Positions 10,309-21,205 of a DNA stretch of 64,000 nucleotides are shown here, in pieces. Each line of letters opens with the position of its first letter. The stretch's first letter is position 1. Source of the DNA: Glaciimonas sp. PAMC28666 (GTDB taxonomy: Bacteria > Pseudomonadota > Gammaproteobacteria > Burkholderiales > Burkholderiaceae_D); contig NZ_CP070304.1 of the NCBI RefSeq assembly GCF_016917355.1, positions 4,216,001 to 4,280,000 on the forward strand, given 5' to 3'. The position numbers and the translations under genes were made by a program. The notes under the pieces are model-generated. The model was not told the DNA's origin. It searched no databases and saw only the letters and a list, made by a program, of their open reading frames with translations.

Positions 10309-11478
10309 ATGCAAAATATTACGATTCTCGGCTCAACCGGTTCTATCGGTGTATCTACGCTCGATGTGCTCGCACGCCATCCCGAGCGTTATTCGGTGTA
10401 TGCGCTAACCGCCCATAGCAAGGTCGAACAACTCGCGCAACAATGTGAGCAATTCAAGCCGCAAGTTGCCGTGGTGGGAAACGCACAATCCGCATCACAA
10501 TTGTCGCGCCTGTTGCTCTCCAAGGGGCTGAAAACCCAGGTTTTCTATGGCGAGCAAGCATTATGTGAGGTTGCCAGTTCGGGATCTTGTGATACGGTAA
10601 TGGCGGCCATTGTCGGCGCGGCCGGCCTGGCCCCATCGTTGGCGGCGGCGCACGCGGGTAAAAAGATCCTATTAGCGAACAAAGAAGCATTAGTCATGTC
10701 GGGACAGCTGTTTATTGACGCCGTACAACACGCGGGCGCGACACTGCTACCGATCGACAGCGAGCATAATGCCATTTTTCAATGCCTGCCCCACGGTTAT
10801 CAGCGCGATCCGGTCGCCATGGGGATTGTCAAAATTCTGTTGACCGCCTCGGGTGGTCCATTTCTTGGCCGGGCTGTTGAAACGCTCGAATCTGTGACGC
10901 CGGCGGAGGCCGTTGCCCATCCGAACTGGGTGATGGGCCGAAAAATTTCCGTTGACTCGGCTACCATGATGAACAAGGGTCTTGAGGTCATTGAGGCGCA
11001 TTGGCTATTCGGCGCGTCGGCCAACCAGATCGAGGTCGTTATCCATCCCCAGAGTGTTATCCATTCAATGGTTTCCTACGTGGATGGATCTGTCCTGGCG
11101 CAGCTAGGAAACCCGGACATGCGAACCCCGATTGCGAATGCTTTAGCGTATCCTGAGCGGATTTCCTCTGGCGTTGCCCCGCTTGATCTGACTATAATTG
11201 GTCAATTACAGTTTACTAAGCCCGACCTGGGACGTTTTCCGTGCTTGAAACTCGCGTATGATGCACTCATGGCCGGAGGATCTGCGGCAACGGTGTTGAA
11301 CGCAGCGAATGAAGTTGCTGTCGAAGCGTTTCTTGATGGAAGAATCGGATTTCGGATGATAGATCAATTGATTGCTCGTACCATGGATAAGTTGCCAGTG
11401 TGCACGGTGACCGACATTAACTCACTGCTCGAGCAGGATCATCTGGCTCGTCTGGCAGTTCGCTCATTTATCTCCTGA
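10309..11478 (+). CDS. dxr: 1-deoxy-D-xylulose 5-phosphate reductoisomerase
   Basis: Second step of the non-mevalonate isoprenoid pathway, converting DXP to MEP with NADPH. The ATG at 10309 gives 389 residues starting [14 protein letters not shown], with the NADPH-binding GSTGSIG at residues 8-14. A TTG nine codons upstream would add an unconserved tail and is rejected. The metal and substrate region with [15 protein letters not shown] and the block [18 protein letters not shown] are intact. An AAGGT sits upstream of the ATG. The stop overlaps the rseP start (TGATG). Confidence 0.97.
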   Translation: MQNITILGSTGSIGVSTLDVLARHPERYSVYALTAHSKVEQLAQQCEQFKPQVAVVGNAQSASQLSRLLLSKGLKTQVFYGEQALCEVASSGSCDTVMAAIVGAAGLAPSLAAAHAGKKILLANKEALVMSGQLFIDAVQHAGATLLPIDSEHNAIFQCLPHGYQRDPVAMGIVKILLTASGGPFLGRAVETLESVTPAEAVAHPNWVMGRKISVDSATMMNKGLEVIEAHWLFGASANQIEVVIHPQSVIHSMVSYVDGSVLAQLGNPDMRTPIANALAYPERISSGVAPLDLTIIGQLQFTKPDLGRFPCLKLAYDALMAGGSAATVLNAANEVAVEAFLDGRIGFRMIDQLIARTMDKLPVCTVTDINSLLEQDHLARLAVRSFIS

Positions 11479-12845
11479 TGGTTTTCCTACAAACAATCTT
11501 AGCTTTTTTGGTGGCGCTCGGCTCACTGGTGATCATCCATGAGCTAGGCCATTATTCGGTCGCGCGCCTTTGCGGCGTCAAGGTTCTGCGGTTTTCAGTC
11601 GGTATGGGCAAGGTAATTTTCTCGCGCCGCTTTGGCCCCGACCAGACCGAGTGGGCAATATCTCTGTTACCGCTGGGTGGCTATGTGAAGATGCTCGATG
11701 CCCGCGAGCAAGATATTAATACCATGTCTGCTGCCGATCTTAAGCGTGAGTTCACTCACCAGTCGGTTTGGCGACGGATGGCGATTGTTGCCGCTGGCCC
11801 AATTGCCAATTTTCTACTCGCTATACTGCTGTTTGCCGGGTTATACATTCACGGCATCCCTGAGCCGACCCCTAAATTAAGGGCCGTTGCTGAGCAGTCG
11901 GTCGCTTACGAGGCCGGCTTACGCGGTGGTGAACTGGTTACCGCAGTGAATGGCGAGCCTATCCAGATCTGGTCAGACCTGCGTTGGAAATTGATGCAGG
12001 CTGCACTCGAAAAAGGCAGTGTCACGCTGGACGTGCAACACCCTAATGCAGGGCCTACCGGCGGAAACATATTAGATACTGTCACATTGCCATTGAGCAG
12101 CATTAATGCCAAGGACCTTGAAGGTGATTTTTTAGGCAAGTTGGGCATTTCATTAGCACGGCCAAAAGCAGTGCTCGGCAAAGTGATTCCCGATGGGCCG
12201 GCCATGAAAGCTGGTTTGCGGGAGGGCGATCTGATCACCAGTGTGAATGGCGTCGCTGTCTCTGACGGATTGGCATTGGTTGAGAAGGTACGTTCCTCGC
12301 CAGGTAAAAAACTCACTATCGCTGGCGTCAGAGCAGGGCAGGTGTTTCAACTCGACGTCACCCCCGTCTCGCAAATGAGTAAAGGCGAGACGTTTGGGCT
12401 AATTAAAGTAGAGGTACCTTTAATGCCAGAAATGATTGTCGCCAGTAGCACTCCTCTGGCAGCAGTGGCAAAAGGCGCCGAAAAAACGTGGGATAGCAGC
12501 GTCTTGACATTAAAGATGCTAGGAAAAATGATAGTTGGGCAGGTTTCATGGAAAAATATTACCGGTCCGATTACTATAGCGGATTACGCGGGGCAAACAG
12601 CGCGCGTTGGCGCAATTAGCTATCTCAGTTTCATTGCGTTTATCAGCATCAGTTTAGGTGTCATGAATTTGCTTCCTATCCCAGTTTTAGATGGGGGCCT
12701 TTTGCTGTATTATTCGGTGGAAGTTTTGACAGGGCGTCCGGTTCCTGAGCGGTTTGGCGAAATTGCCCAACGTGCAGGCATTGGCATATTAATGACGTTA
12801 ATGGCAGTCGCCATGTTTAACGACATCGTTCGCCTCATATTTTAG
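11478..12845 (+). CDS. rseP: Site-2 zinc metalloprotease RseP
   Basis: Inner-membrane intramembrane protease that cleaves the anti-sigma factor RseA in the envelope stress response and clears remnant signal peptides. Its 455 residues match E. coli (450). The zinc motif HELGHY lies in the first membrane helix (residues 21-26), and the second zinc region MNLLPIPVLDGG lies in a late helix. Between them are two PDZ domains, the second with PDGPAMKAGLREGDLI. The start overlaps the dxr stop by one base. It is directly followed by bamA, the usual envelope biogenesis cluster. Confidence 0.96.
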   Translation: MVFLQTILAFLVALGSLVIIHELGHYSVARLCGVKVLRFSVGMGKVIFSRRFGPDQTEWAISLLPLGGYVKMLDAREQDINTMSAADLKREFTHQSVWRRMAIVAAGPIANFLLAILLFAGLYIHGIPEPTPKLRAVAEQSVAYEAGLRGGELVTAVNGEPIQIWSDLRWKLMQAALEKGSVTLDVQHPNAGPTGGNILDTVTLPLSSINAKDLEGDFLGKLGISLARPKAVLGKVIPDGPAMKAGLREGDLITSVNGVAVSDGLALVEKVRSSPGKKLTIAGVRAGQVFQLDVTPVSQMSKGETFGLIKVEVPLMPEMIVASSTPLAAVAKGAEKTWDSSVLTLKMLGKMIVGQVSWKNITGPITIADYAGQTARVGAISYLSFIAFISISLGVMNLLPIPVLDGGLLLYYSVEVLTGRPVPERFGEIAQRAGIGILMTLMAVAMFNDIVRLIF

Positions 12846-12956
12846 TGTTGCGTCTCGCTACGAACTTCGAATTCTACGTAGCGGGGTTCATCCCAAGTTT
12901 TTTCTTCTTGTCCGACAATCGTAGTCGGCAAGGACATTGATAACAAACGATCGCTA

Positions 12957-15344
12957 ATGAAATTACATTCCCAGCAGTTCCCTTTGTCGATTCTTCCCCG
13001 TCGTTTGATCGCTATTGCGGCTTTCGCCATTTGTTCAGGTCAGGCGATGGCTGTGCAGCCATTTGTGATCAAGGATATTCGCGTTGAAGGTATTCAACGG
13101 ACCGAAGCTGGCACCGTATTCAACTATCTCCCAGTGCACGTAGGAGATACTTTCGACGATGAAAAGGCCACAGCTTCGATCAAAGCACTGTATGCCACTG
13201 GCTTCTTTAAAGACGTCAGAGTCGAGTCCGATGGCAATGTGTTAGTGATCATGGTCGAGGAGCGGCCAGCAATTGCTGGTGTTGCGTTCTCTGGAACCAA
13301 AGAATTCGATAAAGATCAGCTCACCAAAGCGCTGAAGCAGATCGGCGTCGGCGAGTCGCGGATTTACGATAAAGCGCTGGTAGATCGTGCTGAGCAAGAG
13401 TTGAAGCGACAATATTTGTCTCGTGGCTTGTATGGTATGAAAGTCACCACAACGGTCACACCGGTAGAGCGCAATCGCGTCAACATCAACTTCGCCGTGG
13501 ATGAAGGCGATGTGTCCCGGATCAAGCAAATTAATTTTGTTGGCAATAAAGTTTTTTCGGATAAGCAGTTGCGCGAACAGCTAAATCTGCGCTCGCCAGG
13601 TTGGTTCACCTGGTACACCAAGGCTGATCAATATTCCAAGGAAAAGCTGGCGACCGATATTGAGACCTTGCGTTCTTATTATCTGAACCGCGGCTATCTT
13701 GAAATGCAGATCGAATCGAGTCAGGTATCGATTACGCCAGACAAAAAAGATATTTACGTGACGTTGAATATTAATGAAGGCGATAAATTTACCGTTTCCG
13801 ACGTCAAGCTGGAAGGCGAAATGTTTGGTCGTGAAGATGAGCTTAAGTCATTGATTCAACTAAAAAAAGGTGAAGTATTCTCAGGCCAGAAGTTGACGGA
13901 TACCACCAAGAAAATTTCAGAGCGCCTGGGTAATTTCGGCTATGCATTCGCTAACGTTAATGCCAATCCGATACTGGATCGTGCTAACAAAGAAGTCGCG
14001 TTCACGATTATGGTTGACCCAGGTAAACGGGTCTACGTTCGTCACATCAACGTAGCTGGTAACACCAAGACGCGGGACGAAGTCGTTCGTCGCGAGTTCC
14101 GTCAATTCGAGGACTCCTGGTATGACGGTTCGAATATTAAATTATCTCGTGACCGCGTCGATCGTCTGGGCTATTTCAAGGATGTAAATATTGAAACGCC
14201 GGAAGTCGCGGGTACCACTGATCAAGTTGATGTCAACATGACTGTGACCGAAAAACCGACCGGCAACATCATGGTCGGTGCGGGCTTTTCTCAGGCGGAT
14301 AAAGTCAGTTTAACTGGTTCGATTCAACAACAAAATGCGTTTGGTAGTGGTAATACGGTCGGTCTGGAAGTAAATACCAGTCATACCAACCGGACTATCG
14401 CAGTGTCACAAACCAATCCGTATTTCACCGACGATGGTGTGAGCCGGACTTACGATTTATATCTGCGCACAGTCAGTCCTTCGGTCTACACGCAAGGTGA
14501 CTATAAAGTTCGTACCCTGGGTAGTGACGTTAAATTTGGTGTTCCTTTCTCGGAACTGGACACTATTTTCTTTGGTATCGGCGTTGAAAATACCAAGGTT
14601 TATGCGGACGGTCTAAGCCCAAGTCTTTATCAGCAATATGTTGCCGACTTTGGGAATGGCAGACTTGACCCTACGACAGGATTCCTCACAAATCCAAGCT
14701 CTGCAGCCACTACGAGTTTCCCGCTGACTGCCGCCTGGCAACGCGATAGTCGCGATAGTGCCCTTGTCCCGACAAGAGGCCGCTATCAACGGGCTAATCT
14801 TGAGGTATCTGCAGTCGGAACCTTACGTTACTACAGAGCAAGTTATCAACATCAATACTTCCAACCGTTGTTTGGAAATGCTGTGACCCTGGCAATGAAC
14901 GGGGAGGTTGATTATGGCGCGGGGCTGTTTGGGCAGGCTTACCCAGTGTTTAAAAACTATTATGCTGGTGGTATCGGAACCGTACGTGGTTACGAGGCAT
15001 CAACTTTGGGTTCCAAGGTCGATCAATACGGTGATTCGTTAGGCGGTTCGAAGCGTATATTCGGTAATCTTGAATTGCAATTTCCGTTCCCGGGTTCAGG
15101 TAACGACCGCACATTACGCTGGTTTACCTTCCTCGATGGTGGTCAGGTCTTTGCTGACAAGACACCCATGTCATTCAAAGATTTACGTTACTCGACCGGT
15201 TTTGGCTTGAGTTGGGTGTCGCCGATTGGACCTCTCAAGTTGAGCTGGGGTATGCCTTTGAATGCTAAAACGCAAATTATCGACGGCGTAAGCGTTTCTG
15301 ATAAAGTGCAGCATTTCCAGTTCCAGTTAGGCACTGGCTTCTAA
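12957..15344 (+). CDS. bamA: Outer membrane protein assembly factor BamA
   Basis: Central Omp85 subunit of the BAM complex, which folds beta-barrel proteins into the outer membrane. It has 795 residues. A signal peptide ends near residue 33 (cleavage after QAMA), five POTRA domains follow up to about residue 430, and then a 16-strand beta barrel ends with a terminal Phe (QFQLGTGF), the outer-membrane targeting signature. The barrel contains the conserved GGIGTVRGYE loop. It lies between rseP and skp, 112 bp after rseP. I looked for a sigma-E promoter in that gap and found none that fits. Confidence 0.97.
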   Translation: MKLHSQQFPLSILPRRLIAIAAFAICSGQAMAVQPFVIKDIRVEGIQRTEAGTVFNYLPVHVGDTFDDEKATASIKALYATGFFKDVRVESDGNVLVIMVEERPAIAGVAFSGTKEFDKDQLTKALKQIGVGESRIYDKALVDRAEQELKRQYLSRGLYGMKVTTTVTPVERNRVNINFAVDEGDVSRIKQINFVGNKVFSDKQLREQLNLRSPGWFTWYTKADQYSKEKLATDIETLRSYYLNRGYLEMQIESSQVSITPDKKDIYVTLNINEGDKFTVSDVKLEGEMFGREDELKSLIQLKKGEVFSGQKLTDTTKKISERLGNFGYAFANVNANPILDRANKEVAFTIMVDPGKRVYVRHINVAGNTKTRDEVVRREFRQFEDSWYDGSNIKLSRDRVDRLGYFKDVNIETPEVAGTTDQVDVNMTVTEKPTGNIMVGAGFSQADKVSLTGSIQQQNAFGSGNTVGLEVNTSHTNRTIAVSQTNPYFTDDGVSRTYDLYLRTVSPSVYTQGDYKVRTLGSDVKFGVPFSELDTIFFGIGVENTKVYADGLSPSLYQQYVADFGNGRLDPTTGFLTNPSSAATTSFPLTAAWQRDSRDSALVPTRGRYQRANLEVSAVGTLRYYRASYQHQYFQPLFGNAVTLAMNGEVDYGAGLFGQAYPVFKNYYAGGIGTVRGYEASTLGSKVDQYGDSLGGSKRIFGNLELQFPFPGSGNDRTLRWFTFLDGGQVFADKTPMSFKDLRYSTGFGLSWVSPIGPLKLSWGMPLNAKTQIIDGVSVSDKVQHFQFQLGTGF

Positions 15345-15403
15345 GATATGGCACAGTTGTACAAGAATGGCATAATGTTTAATTTGAATAGCGGAGAACG
15401 GCT

Positions 15404-15925
15404 TTGAAGTCTCTTACTACATCATTCGCATCGCTGAAATGGGTTGCGGTCCTGGCTTTTTTTCTCACCTCGACCGCATCGGTTTATGCGCAGGAAGGCT
15501 CAAAGATCGCTTTTGTGAGCAACGAGCGTATCTTCCGTGAAGCTGCCCCTGCGAAGGCTGCGGATGCCAAAATTCAGGCAGAGTTTTCCAAGCGCGATAA
15601 GGATCTGCAGGATTTGGCAGCCCGACTCAAAGGTATGGCTGACAAACTTGACAAAGACTCTGCAGTTATTCCCGAATCAGATCGGTTAAAGCGTCAGCGC
15701 GAATTGGCCGATCTGGACAAGGACTTTCAACGTAAGCAACGCGAGTTCAGAGAAGATTTGAACCAACGTCGTAACGAAGAGTTGGCAATAGTACTGGAGC
15801 GAACCAATAAGGTTATCAAGCAAATTGCCGACGCTGAAAATTACGATATCGTCTTTCAGGACGCGGTTTATGCGAATAAACGTATCGACATTACCGATAA
15901 AGTGCTGAAGGCACTTAACAAGTAA
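15404..15925 (+). CDS. skp: Periplasmic chaperone Skp/OmpH
   Basis: Trimeric periplasmic holdase that carries unfolded outer-membrane proteins to BAM. It has 173 residues: a signal peptide ending at SVYAQ, then [13 protein letters not shown], which is characteristic of Skp/OmpH, and a long charged coiled coil that forms the tentacles. The only start that gives a complete signal peptide is a TTG, with GGAGA about 7 bases upstream. The TTG start is unusual but well supported. It is immediately downstream of bamA and upstream of lpxD, the conserved order. Confidence 0.94.
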   Translation: MKSLTTSFASLKWVAVLAFFLTSTASVYAQEGSKIAFVSNERIFREAAPAKAADAKIQAEFSKRDKDLQDLAARLKGMADKLDKDSAVIPESDRLKRQRELADLDKDFQRKQREFREDLNQRRNEELAIVLERTNKVIKQIADAENYDIVFQDAVYANKRIDITDKVLKALNK

Positions 15926-15948
15926 GCAAATTATTGAATAAGGCCACA

Positions 15949-17010
15949 ATGAGCACTCGGCTGAAACAACTGGTCGAAAGCTTGGGCGGCCAGCTAATTG
16001 GCGGTCCAGATATTAAGATATCTGGGATCGCGCCGTTGAATGATGCCACGGCAACGCAGATTACGTTTCTCTCCAATCCCAAGTTCCGAGTCCAGGCAAC
16101 GCAAAGTCAGGCAGCGGCGATGATATTATCTGCCGCTGACGATGCGGTTGTCAGCGCTAGCTATCTGGGCGCACGTATCGTTGTATCCAATCCCTATGCA
16201 TATTTCGCGCGGGTTGCCCAATTTTTTGCTGCGCTAAATGCTCCGGTTGTGCCCGCTGGGACACACCGCTCAGCAGTTGTGGACCCATCTGCAAGCGTAG
16301 CAGCGACAGCCTTTATTGGTGCTAATGTCGTTATTGAGGCAGATGCGGTGATTGCGGACCACGCGCATATCGACGCTGGATGTGTGATCGGTCGCGCTGC
16401 AAAAATAGGTGCGATGACCCGTTTGCACGCGCATGTCACAATATATGCAGGCTGTGAAATCGGCCAGCGCGGTATCATTCACTCTGGAGTCGTCATCGGG
16501 GCGGATGGATTCGGCTTTGCAAATGACGCTGGCGTCTGGGTCAAAATTCCACAAACCGGTCGCGTTTTGATCGGGGATGATGTTGAAATAGGTGCCAACA
16601 CGACTATTGATCGTGGTGCCTTAACCGATACCGTGATCGAAGAAGGGGTCAAACTGGACAATCAGATCCAGATTGCGCATAACTGCCATATTGGCGCCCA
16701 CACAGCGATTGCTGCGTGTGCCGGCATTGCCGGGAGCGCTACAATCGGGAAATATTGTTCTATCGGTGGTGCGGCCATGATCCACGGCCATATCACCATC
16801 GTCGATCATGTACACGTTTCAGCTGGAACGCTGGCGTTACGTTCCATTCTGGAGCCAGGCCAGTACACGGGATTCTATCCAATTGCAAAACACGGCGAGT
16901 GGGAAAAATCGGCAGCGTTGGTGCGCAATTTGAGCGCCACGCGAAATAAAATCCGCGCACTCGAAAAATCCATCAAAGAGCTTACAGAAAAAAATAATGA
17001 ACAGTCTTAA
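15949..17010 (+). CDS. lpxD: UDP-3-O-acylglucosamine N-acyltransferase
   Basis: Third step of lipid A synthesis: adds a 3-hydroxyacyl chain from acyl-ACP to the 2-amino group. The ATG at 15949 gives 353 residues, close to E. coli (341). A TTG five codons upstream is rejected because AAGG is placed correctly for the ATG. After an N-terminal uridine-binding domain of about 100 residues come left-handed beta-helix hexapeptide repeats, then a C-terminal helix. The catalytic His region [13 protein letters not shown] is present. The 3' end overlaps fabZ by 14 bases. Confidence 0.96.
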   Translation: MSTRLKQLVESLGGQLIGGPDIKISGIAPLNDATATQITFLSNPKFRVQATQSQAAAMILSAADDAVVSASYLGARIVVSNPYAYFARVAQFFAALNAPVVPAGTHRSAVVDPSASVAATAFIGANVVIEADAVIADHAHIDAGCVIGRAAKIGAMTRLHAHVTIYAGCEIGQRGIIHSGVVIGADGFGFANDAGVWVKIPQTGRVLIGDDVEIGANTTIDRGALTDTVIEEGVKLDNQIQIAHNCHIGAHTAIAACAGIAGSATIGKYCSIGGAAMIHGHITIVDHVHVSAGTLALRSILEPGQYTGFYPIAKHGEWEKSAALVRNLSATRNKIRALEKSIKELTEKNNEQS

Positions 17011-17494
17011 TAATGGTCTCAATATCTGCCAGATCAAAGAATACCTACCGCATCGTTACCCGTTGCTGCTGGTTGATCGCGTGCTGAATTGGGAAAGCGG
17101 TAAAAAGATTACCGCGATCAAAAATGTCACCATCAATGAAGAGTTTTTTAATGGTCATTTTCCCAATAAGCCGGTCATGCCGGGGGTGCTGACCATTGAG
17201 GCGCTGGCGCAAACAGCGGCATTGCTCTCTTTTTTAACCGAAGGCCGCAAGCCGGATGAAAACACAGTCGTGTATTTTCTGGGTATCGATAAGGCGCGCT
17301 TCCGTCGCCCAATTGAACCAGGCGACCAGATCAAGCTGGAAGTTGAAATTCTGCGCGTTGTCCGGGGCATCTGGAAGTACAAAGCGATTGCCACCGTAGA
17401 GGGAGAGCTGGCCGTCGAGGCTGAGTTTATGTGCACAATGCGGCACGCGGTAACGCCGGAACATGTAGTCACACCAGCCCCTATTTCTGCGTGA
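16997..17494 (+). CDS. fabZ: 3-hydroxyacyl-ACP dehydratase FabZ
   Basis: Dehydrates 3-hydroxyacyl-ACP in fatty acid elongation, competing with LpxA/LpxD for the same substrate. It has 165 residues, slightly longer than usual because of a C-terminal tail after the hot-dog fold. The catalytic pair is visible as His54 in [15 protein letters not shown] and Glu68 in TIEALAQ. The ATG lies inside the end of lpxD. It sits between lpxD and lpxA, the standard lipid A cluster, and its stop is 5 bases from the lpxA start. Confidence 0.97.
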   Translation: MNSLNNGLNICQIKEYLPHRYPLLLVDRVLNWESGKKITAIKNVTINEEFFNGHFPNKPVMPGVLTIEALAQTAALLSFLTEGRKPDENTVVYFLGIDKARFRRPIEPGDQIKLEVEILRVVRGIWKYKAIATVEGELAVEAEFMCTMRHAVTPEHVVTPAPISA

Positions 17495-17499
17495 TATCG

Positions 17500-18288
17500 A
17501 TGACTCGAATTCATCCTACTGCAGTTATCGATTCACGTGCGGTGCTTGATAGTACGGTCGAAGTGGGCGCGTATTCGATCATTGGGCCGAATGTCACGAT
17601 TGATGCAGGCACCAAAGTGGGTCCGCATGTCGTTATTGAGGGTCATACCAGCATTGGTCGCGACAATACATTTTTTCAATTTGGCTCGATCGGTGCGGCC
17701 CCCCAGGATAAGAAATATGCTGGCGAACCGACCCGCCTGGAGATTGGCAGCGGTAATACAATCCGAGAGTTTGTCACACTTAATCTTGGCACATCGCAAG
17801 ACGTTGGCGTAACCAGATTAGGTGACGATAACTGGATCATGGCATACGTTCACGTGGCACACGACTGCCAGATCGGGAGCCATACCGTCATCGCGAATAA
17901 TGCGACCCTGGCGGGACACGTGCACGTAGGTGACTGGGTCTTGTTGGGTGGATTTACTACGATTCATCAATTTTGCCGGATCGGTGCGCACGCCATGACC
18001 GCTTTCACTGCAGCCGTGAGCCAGGACGTACCGCCATTTGTCACCGCAGCCGGCAATCGGGCAGTTCCTGCTGGAATTAATAGCGAAGGCTTAAGGCGTC
18101 GCGGTTTTAGCAGCGAACAAGTCATGAGCATCAAGCGCGCCTATCGATTGATTTATCGTTCAGGCTTACCTTTAGAGCAAGCCAAAGCAGCGCTTGCGGC
18201 AGAGGAATTAAAGTCACCGGACTCTGCGGAATATGTTCGCATGCTGCGGGACTTCATCGGCACATCCCAACGTGGCATTATTCGCTAA
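17500..18288 (+). CDS. lpxA: UDP-N-acetylglucosamine acyltransferase
   Basis: First step of lipid A synthesis. The ATG at 17500 gives exactly 262 residues, the length of E. coli LpxA, starting [11 protein letters not shown]. In-frame starts further upstream lie inside fabZ and are rejected. The left-handed beta helix is built of hexapeptide repeats over residues 1-190, with the catalytic His in [11 protein letters not shown], and the C-terminal helical domain follows. All conserved segments are intact. Confidence 0.97.
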   Translation: MTRIHPTAVIDSRAVLDSTVEVGAYSIIGPNVTIDAGTKVGPHVVIEGHTSIGRDNTFFQFGSIGAAPQDKKYAGEPTRLEIGSGNTIREFVTLNLGTSQDVGVTRLGDDNWIMAYVHVAHDCQIGSHTVIANNATLAGHVHVGDWVLLGGFTTIHQFCRIGAHAMTAFTAAVSQDVPPFVTAAGNRAVPAGINSEGLRRRGFSSEQVMSIKRAYRLIYRSGLPLEQAKAALAAEELKSPDSAEYVRMLRDFIGTSQRGIIR

Positions 18289-18289
18289 C

Positions 18290-19450
18290 GTGTCGGGCAC
18301 CCCACCTGTTTCGATCGCAATGGTCGCTGGCGAAACCTCCGGCGACCTGTTAGCGAGTTGTTTGCTGTCCGGCTTACGGCCGCGGCTACCTGATGCCTCT
18401 ATATATGGCATTGGTGGTCCGAAAATGGCGGATTATGGCTTCGTAAGTCATTGGGCGATGGATAAGCTGGCAGTCAACGGTTTGTTCGAAGTGCTCGCGC
18501 ATTATCGTGAACTCAAAGGTATTCAGGTCGCTTTGCGTGACCGCTTGCTGATTGAAAAGCCAGACATCTTCATTGGCGTGGACGCTCCCGATTTTAATTT
18601 TGGGCTTGAAACCCAACTCAATCAGGCAGGCATTCCTACAGTCCACTTTATCGGCCCATCTATCTGGGCGTGGCGCGGCGGCCGTATCAAGAAAATCGCA
18701 CGCTCCGGGTCCCACATGCTGGTGATATTCCCGTTCGAGGAAGACATTTATCGTGAGGCCGGAATACCGGCAACGTATGTCGGTCATCCGCTTGCGCAAG
18801 TCATCCCGATGGTGCCGGACGTTGCTTCTGCGCGTGCTGCGTTGGGCTTGTCCACCACCGCCACCGTGGTGGCAATCTTACCTGGCAGCCGACTGTCGGA
18901 ACTGCGATACAACACCGCCAGTTTTGTCGGGGCCGCAAAATTGTTGGCATCGCGCGATAAAAATATCCGCTTTATCGCACCGATGGCTGGACCCAAACAG
19001 CGCGCCTTGTTTGTCGAATTGATCAAAGAAGCCGGGCTGCAGGACGTCGAGATCCAGGTACTCGATGGGCGCTCGCACGTGGCAATGGAAGCGGCGGATG
19101 CGGTTCTGGTTGCCTCCGGGACGGCCTCGCTGGAAGTAGCGCTTTACAAAAAACCGATGGTAATTGCCTACAAGATGATGCGCGCCACCTGGGAAATTTT
19201 GCGTCATATGAGTTATCAGCCGTGGATCGGCTTACCGAACATATTGGCCCGAGAATTCCTGGTACCCGAATTGTTACAACATGCAGCAACGCCGCAAAAA
19301 CTGGCTGATGCGCTATGGGAGCAATTACAGGACATTCCACATCGAGAGAAGCTGCGTGAGCGATTCACTCTGATGCACCTTTCGTTATTACGTGACACCG
19401 CGAACGAGAGCGCGTTAGCAGTATTAAAGGTTATTGATCAACGCCGATGA
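18290..19450 (+). CDS. lpxB: Lipid-A-disaccharide synthase
   Basis: Glycosyltransferase family 19 enzyme that joins UDP-diacylglucosamine and lipid X at the inner membrane. The GTG just after the lpxA stop gives 386 residues, starting at SGTPPVSIAMVAGETSGD. Starts inside lpxA would add an unconserved tail. Conserved blocks are AMVAGETSGDLL, FIGPSIWAWRGGR and VASGTASLE, the last binding UDP. No clear Shine-Dalgarno is seen, so translation is probably coupled to lpxA. Confidence 0.95.
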   Translation: MSGTPPVSIAMVAGETSGDLLASCLLSGLRPRLPDASIYGIGGPKMADYGFVSHWAMDKLAVNGLFEVLAHYRELKGIQVALRDRLLIEKPDIFIGVDAPDFNFGLETQLNQAGIPTVHFIGPSIWAWRGGRIKKIARSGSHMLVIFPFEEDIYREAGIPATYVGHPLAQVIPMVPDVASARAALGLSTTATVVAILPGSRLSELRYNTASFVGAAKLLASRDKNIRFIAPMAGPKQRALFVELIKEAGLQDVEIQVLDGRSHVAMEAADAVLVASGTASLEVALYKKPMVIAYKMMRATWEILRHMSYQPWIGLPNILAREFLVPELLQHAATPQKLADALWEQLQDIPHREKLRERFTLMHLSLLRDTANESALAVLKVIDQRR

Positions 19451-19679
19451 TGCTGTATTTGTCTGAACAGCGTTTGACGCTTGCTGAGAGTTACGAGTTA
19501 CGAGTTACGATTTGCGCATGGCAACACCGCACGTATAAATTCGAAGATTGGTCGCCTTAAGTTGTAAGATGCAAACGGGTGGTTATTTTTTTTAACCGCA
19601 TATTTAGACGCGTCTTAGACGTATATTTATCGCCGATGGCGATATTGGTTCATTTTTATTTAGATAGCTGGGCATTACT
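19451..19679. other. lpxB-rnhB spacer with short tandem repeat
   Basis: No gene is seen. It contains three tandem copies of GAGTTAC around 19488-19508 and an AT-rich stretch that may hold a promoter for rnhB. Confidence 0.4.
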
Positions 19680-20297
19680 TTGAAATCCTTCGAAATTGAT
19701 CTGCCCTTATTCGATTATGTGTATCCGAACGATATCGTTTGCGGGGTTGATGAGGCAGGTCGTGGCCCGCTCGCCGGACCGGTCTTTGCGGCTGCTGTCA
19801 TACTTGACCCTTCACGCCCGATTATCGGCCTGCGAGACTCAAAGAAGCTGACCGCCGAACGACGCGAGTTATTGGCAGTGCAAATTAAAGAGTGTGCGTT
19901 AGCATGGTCAATTGCGGAATGCTCCGAGGAGGAAATCGATAACTTGAATATTTTGCAGGCCAGCATGTTGGCGATGAAACGCGCGGTCGAAGGGCTATCA
20001 ATGTTACCCACGCTTGCGCTGATCGATGGCAATCGCTGTCCTGTCATGATTGTTCGGGCAGAAGCGATTGTGAAGGGGGATGACAAAGTACAAGCGATAT
20101 CCGCCGCGTCGATCCTTGCCAAGACTGCCCGGGATGCGGCATTGCATATTTTGCATGCGCAGTATCCGCTTTACGCATTCGATCAACATAAGGGCTACCC
20201 GACTGCGTTGCACATGGAGCGGCTAAGATTGCATGGTGTCTCCCCGGTCCATCGTAAATCGTATGCACCGGTGCGTGCGATGTTGGCAGAACTATGA
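19680..20297 (+). CDS. rnhB: Ribonuclease HII
   Basis: Cuts RNA in RNA-DNA hybrids and single embedded ribonucleotides. It has 205 residues from a TTG start (E. coli 198). The metal-binding DE pair is in [14 protein letters not shown] (Asp24, Glu25), and later come DSKKL and [19 protein letters not shown]. The start is uncertain, since no ATG precedes the conserved core and no strong Shine-Dalgarno is seen; a GTG about 16 codons in would also leave the active site intact. The stop overlaps the next gene as ATGA. Confidence 0.94.
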   Translation: MKSFEIDLPLFDYVYPNDIVCGVDEAGRGPLAGPVFAAAVILDPSRPIIGLRDSKKLTAERRELLAVQIKECALAWSIAECSEEEIDNLNILQASMLAMKRAVEGLSMLPTLALIDGNRCPVMIVRAEAIVKGDDKVQAISAASILAKTARDAALHILHAQYPLYAFDQHKGYPTALHMERLRLHGVSPVHRKSYAPVRAMLAEL

Positions 20298-21094
20298 AAC
20301 TCATTACTTCCCCTTACAATTCCTTGTACAAGGAACTGAAACTACTGGCAACCCGCTCCCAAACCCGCCGTAAGCTGGGTAAATCCATTTTGGAAGGGAT
20401 TCATTTGACCGAATCCTATCTTCAACATTTTGGATTTCCGGCATTATGTGTTGCCAGTGAAAGCGCGCTATTGCATCCCGAAGCGGCGGCTATCATCGCG
20501 CGCTGTGAATCGAGCGTTGAATCGGGCGGCGTTGAGTGTGTTGCTTTTTCAGATGCGCAGTTCAATATTCTTAGCCAGGTGGAAAACGGGGTAGGTCTGT
20601 TATTCGTCATTGATACGCCGCAATTTGCCGTGCCGGAAGCAATCACACAATCTGCAGTATTACTCGACAACTTGCAAGACCCAGGTAATCTCGGCTCGAT
20701 TTTACGTAGCGCCGCTGCTGCCGGTATCAAACAGATTTATTGCTCGTCCGGGACCGTCTACGCATGGTCACCCAAGGTGCTACGCGCTGCCATGGGCGCG
20801 CATTTCTTGCTTCAGATTTTTGAGAACGTTGATTTGTCGGCGATTGTCGGCGCGGCGCAGATACCTGTTCTCGCAACCAGCTCCTATGCCCAAAAGAGCA
20901 TCTTTCAGGCCGATTTGAAAACCCCGATAGCATGGTTATTCGGCCATGAGGGACAGGGCGTTGCTGACGATTTATTGGCAAAATCCAGTATGCAAGTCGT
21001 GATTCCGCACTTGGGGCAAATGGAGTCGTTAAATGTGGCCGCCGCAGCCGCTATTTGCTTTTTTGAACAAGTGCGGCAATCGCAGCCCGAGTAA
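20294..21094 (+). CDS. SpoU/TrmH-family RNA 2'-O-methyltransferase
   Basis: Uses S-adenosylmethionine to methylate a ribose 2'-OH in rRNA or tRNA. It has 266 residues. There is an N-terminal substrate-binding domain of about 95 residues, then the SPOUT knot with its three motifs: [28 protein letters not shown] and [18 protein letters not shown]. The length and two-domain layout resemble RlmB-type rRNA methylases, but the target base cannot be read from the sequence. The ATG overlaps the rnhB stop by four bases, so both are co-translated. Confidence 0.9.
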   Translation: MKLITSPYNSLYKELKLLATRSQTRRKLGKSILEGIHLTESYLQHFGFPALCVASESALLHPEAAAIIARCESSVESGGVECVAFSDAQFNILSQVENGVGLLFVIDTPQFAVPEAITQSAVLLDNLQDPGNLGSILRSAAAAGIKQIYCSSGTVYAWSPKVLRAAMGAHFLLQIFENVDLSAIVGAAQIPVLATSSYAQKSIFQADLKTPIAWLFGHEGQGVADDLLAKSSMQVVIPHLGQMESLNVAAAAAICFFEQVRQSQPE

Positions 21095-21157
21095 ATCCTT
21101 CAGGCCGGTATTTATGCGGACCGATTTTGAGGTCGGCATAACGCTACCTTGAACGAT

Positions 21158-21174
21158 AGCGCCATTATGGCGCT
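21158..21174. other. Short palindrome between convergent genes
   Basis: AGCGCCAT and ATGGCGCT flank one base, a perfect 8-bp inverted repeat. It lies between the convergent SpoU methylase and ppsR. There is no T run, so terminator function is only possible. Confidence 0.3.
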
Positions 21175-21205
21175 CTTGGGATGGTCCAACTGGGCCATTC
21201 GTTGG

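Noticed and set aside
12846-12956. Possible sigma-E promoter upstream of bamA (GAACTT at about 12860)
   Set aside because: A GAACTT box is present, but no matching -10 sequence lies at the 16-17 bp distance that sigma-E promoters need.
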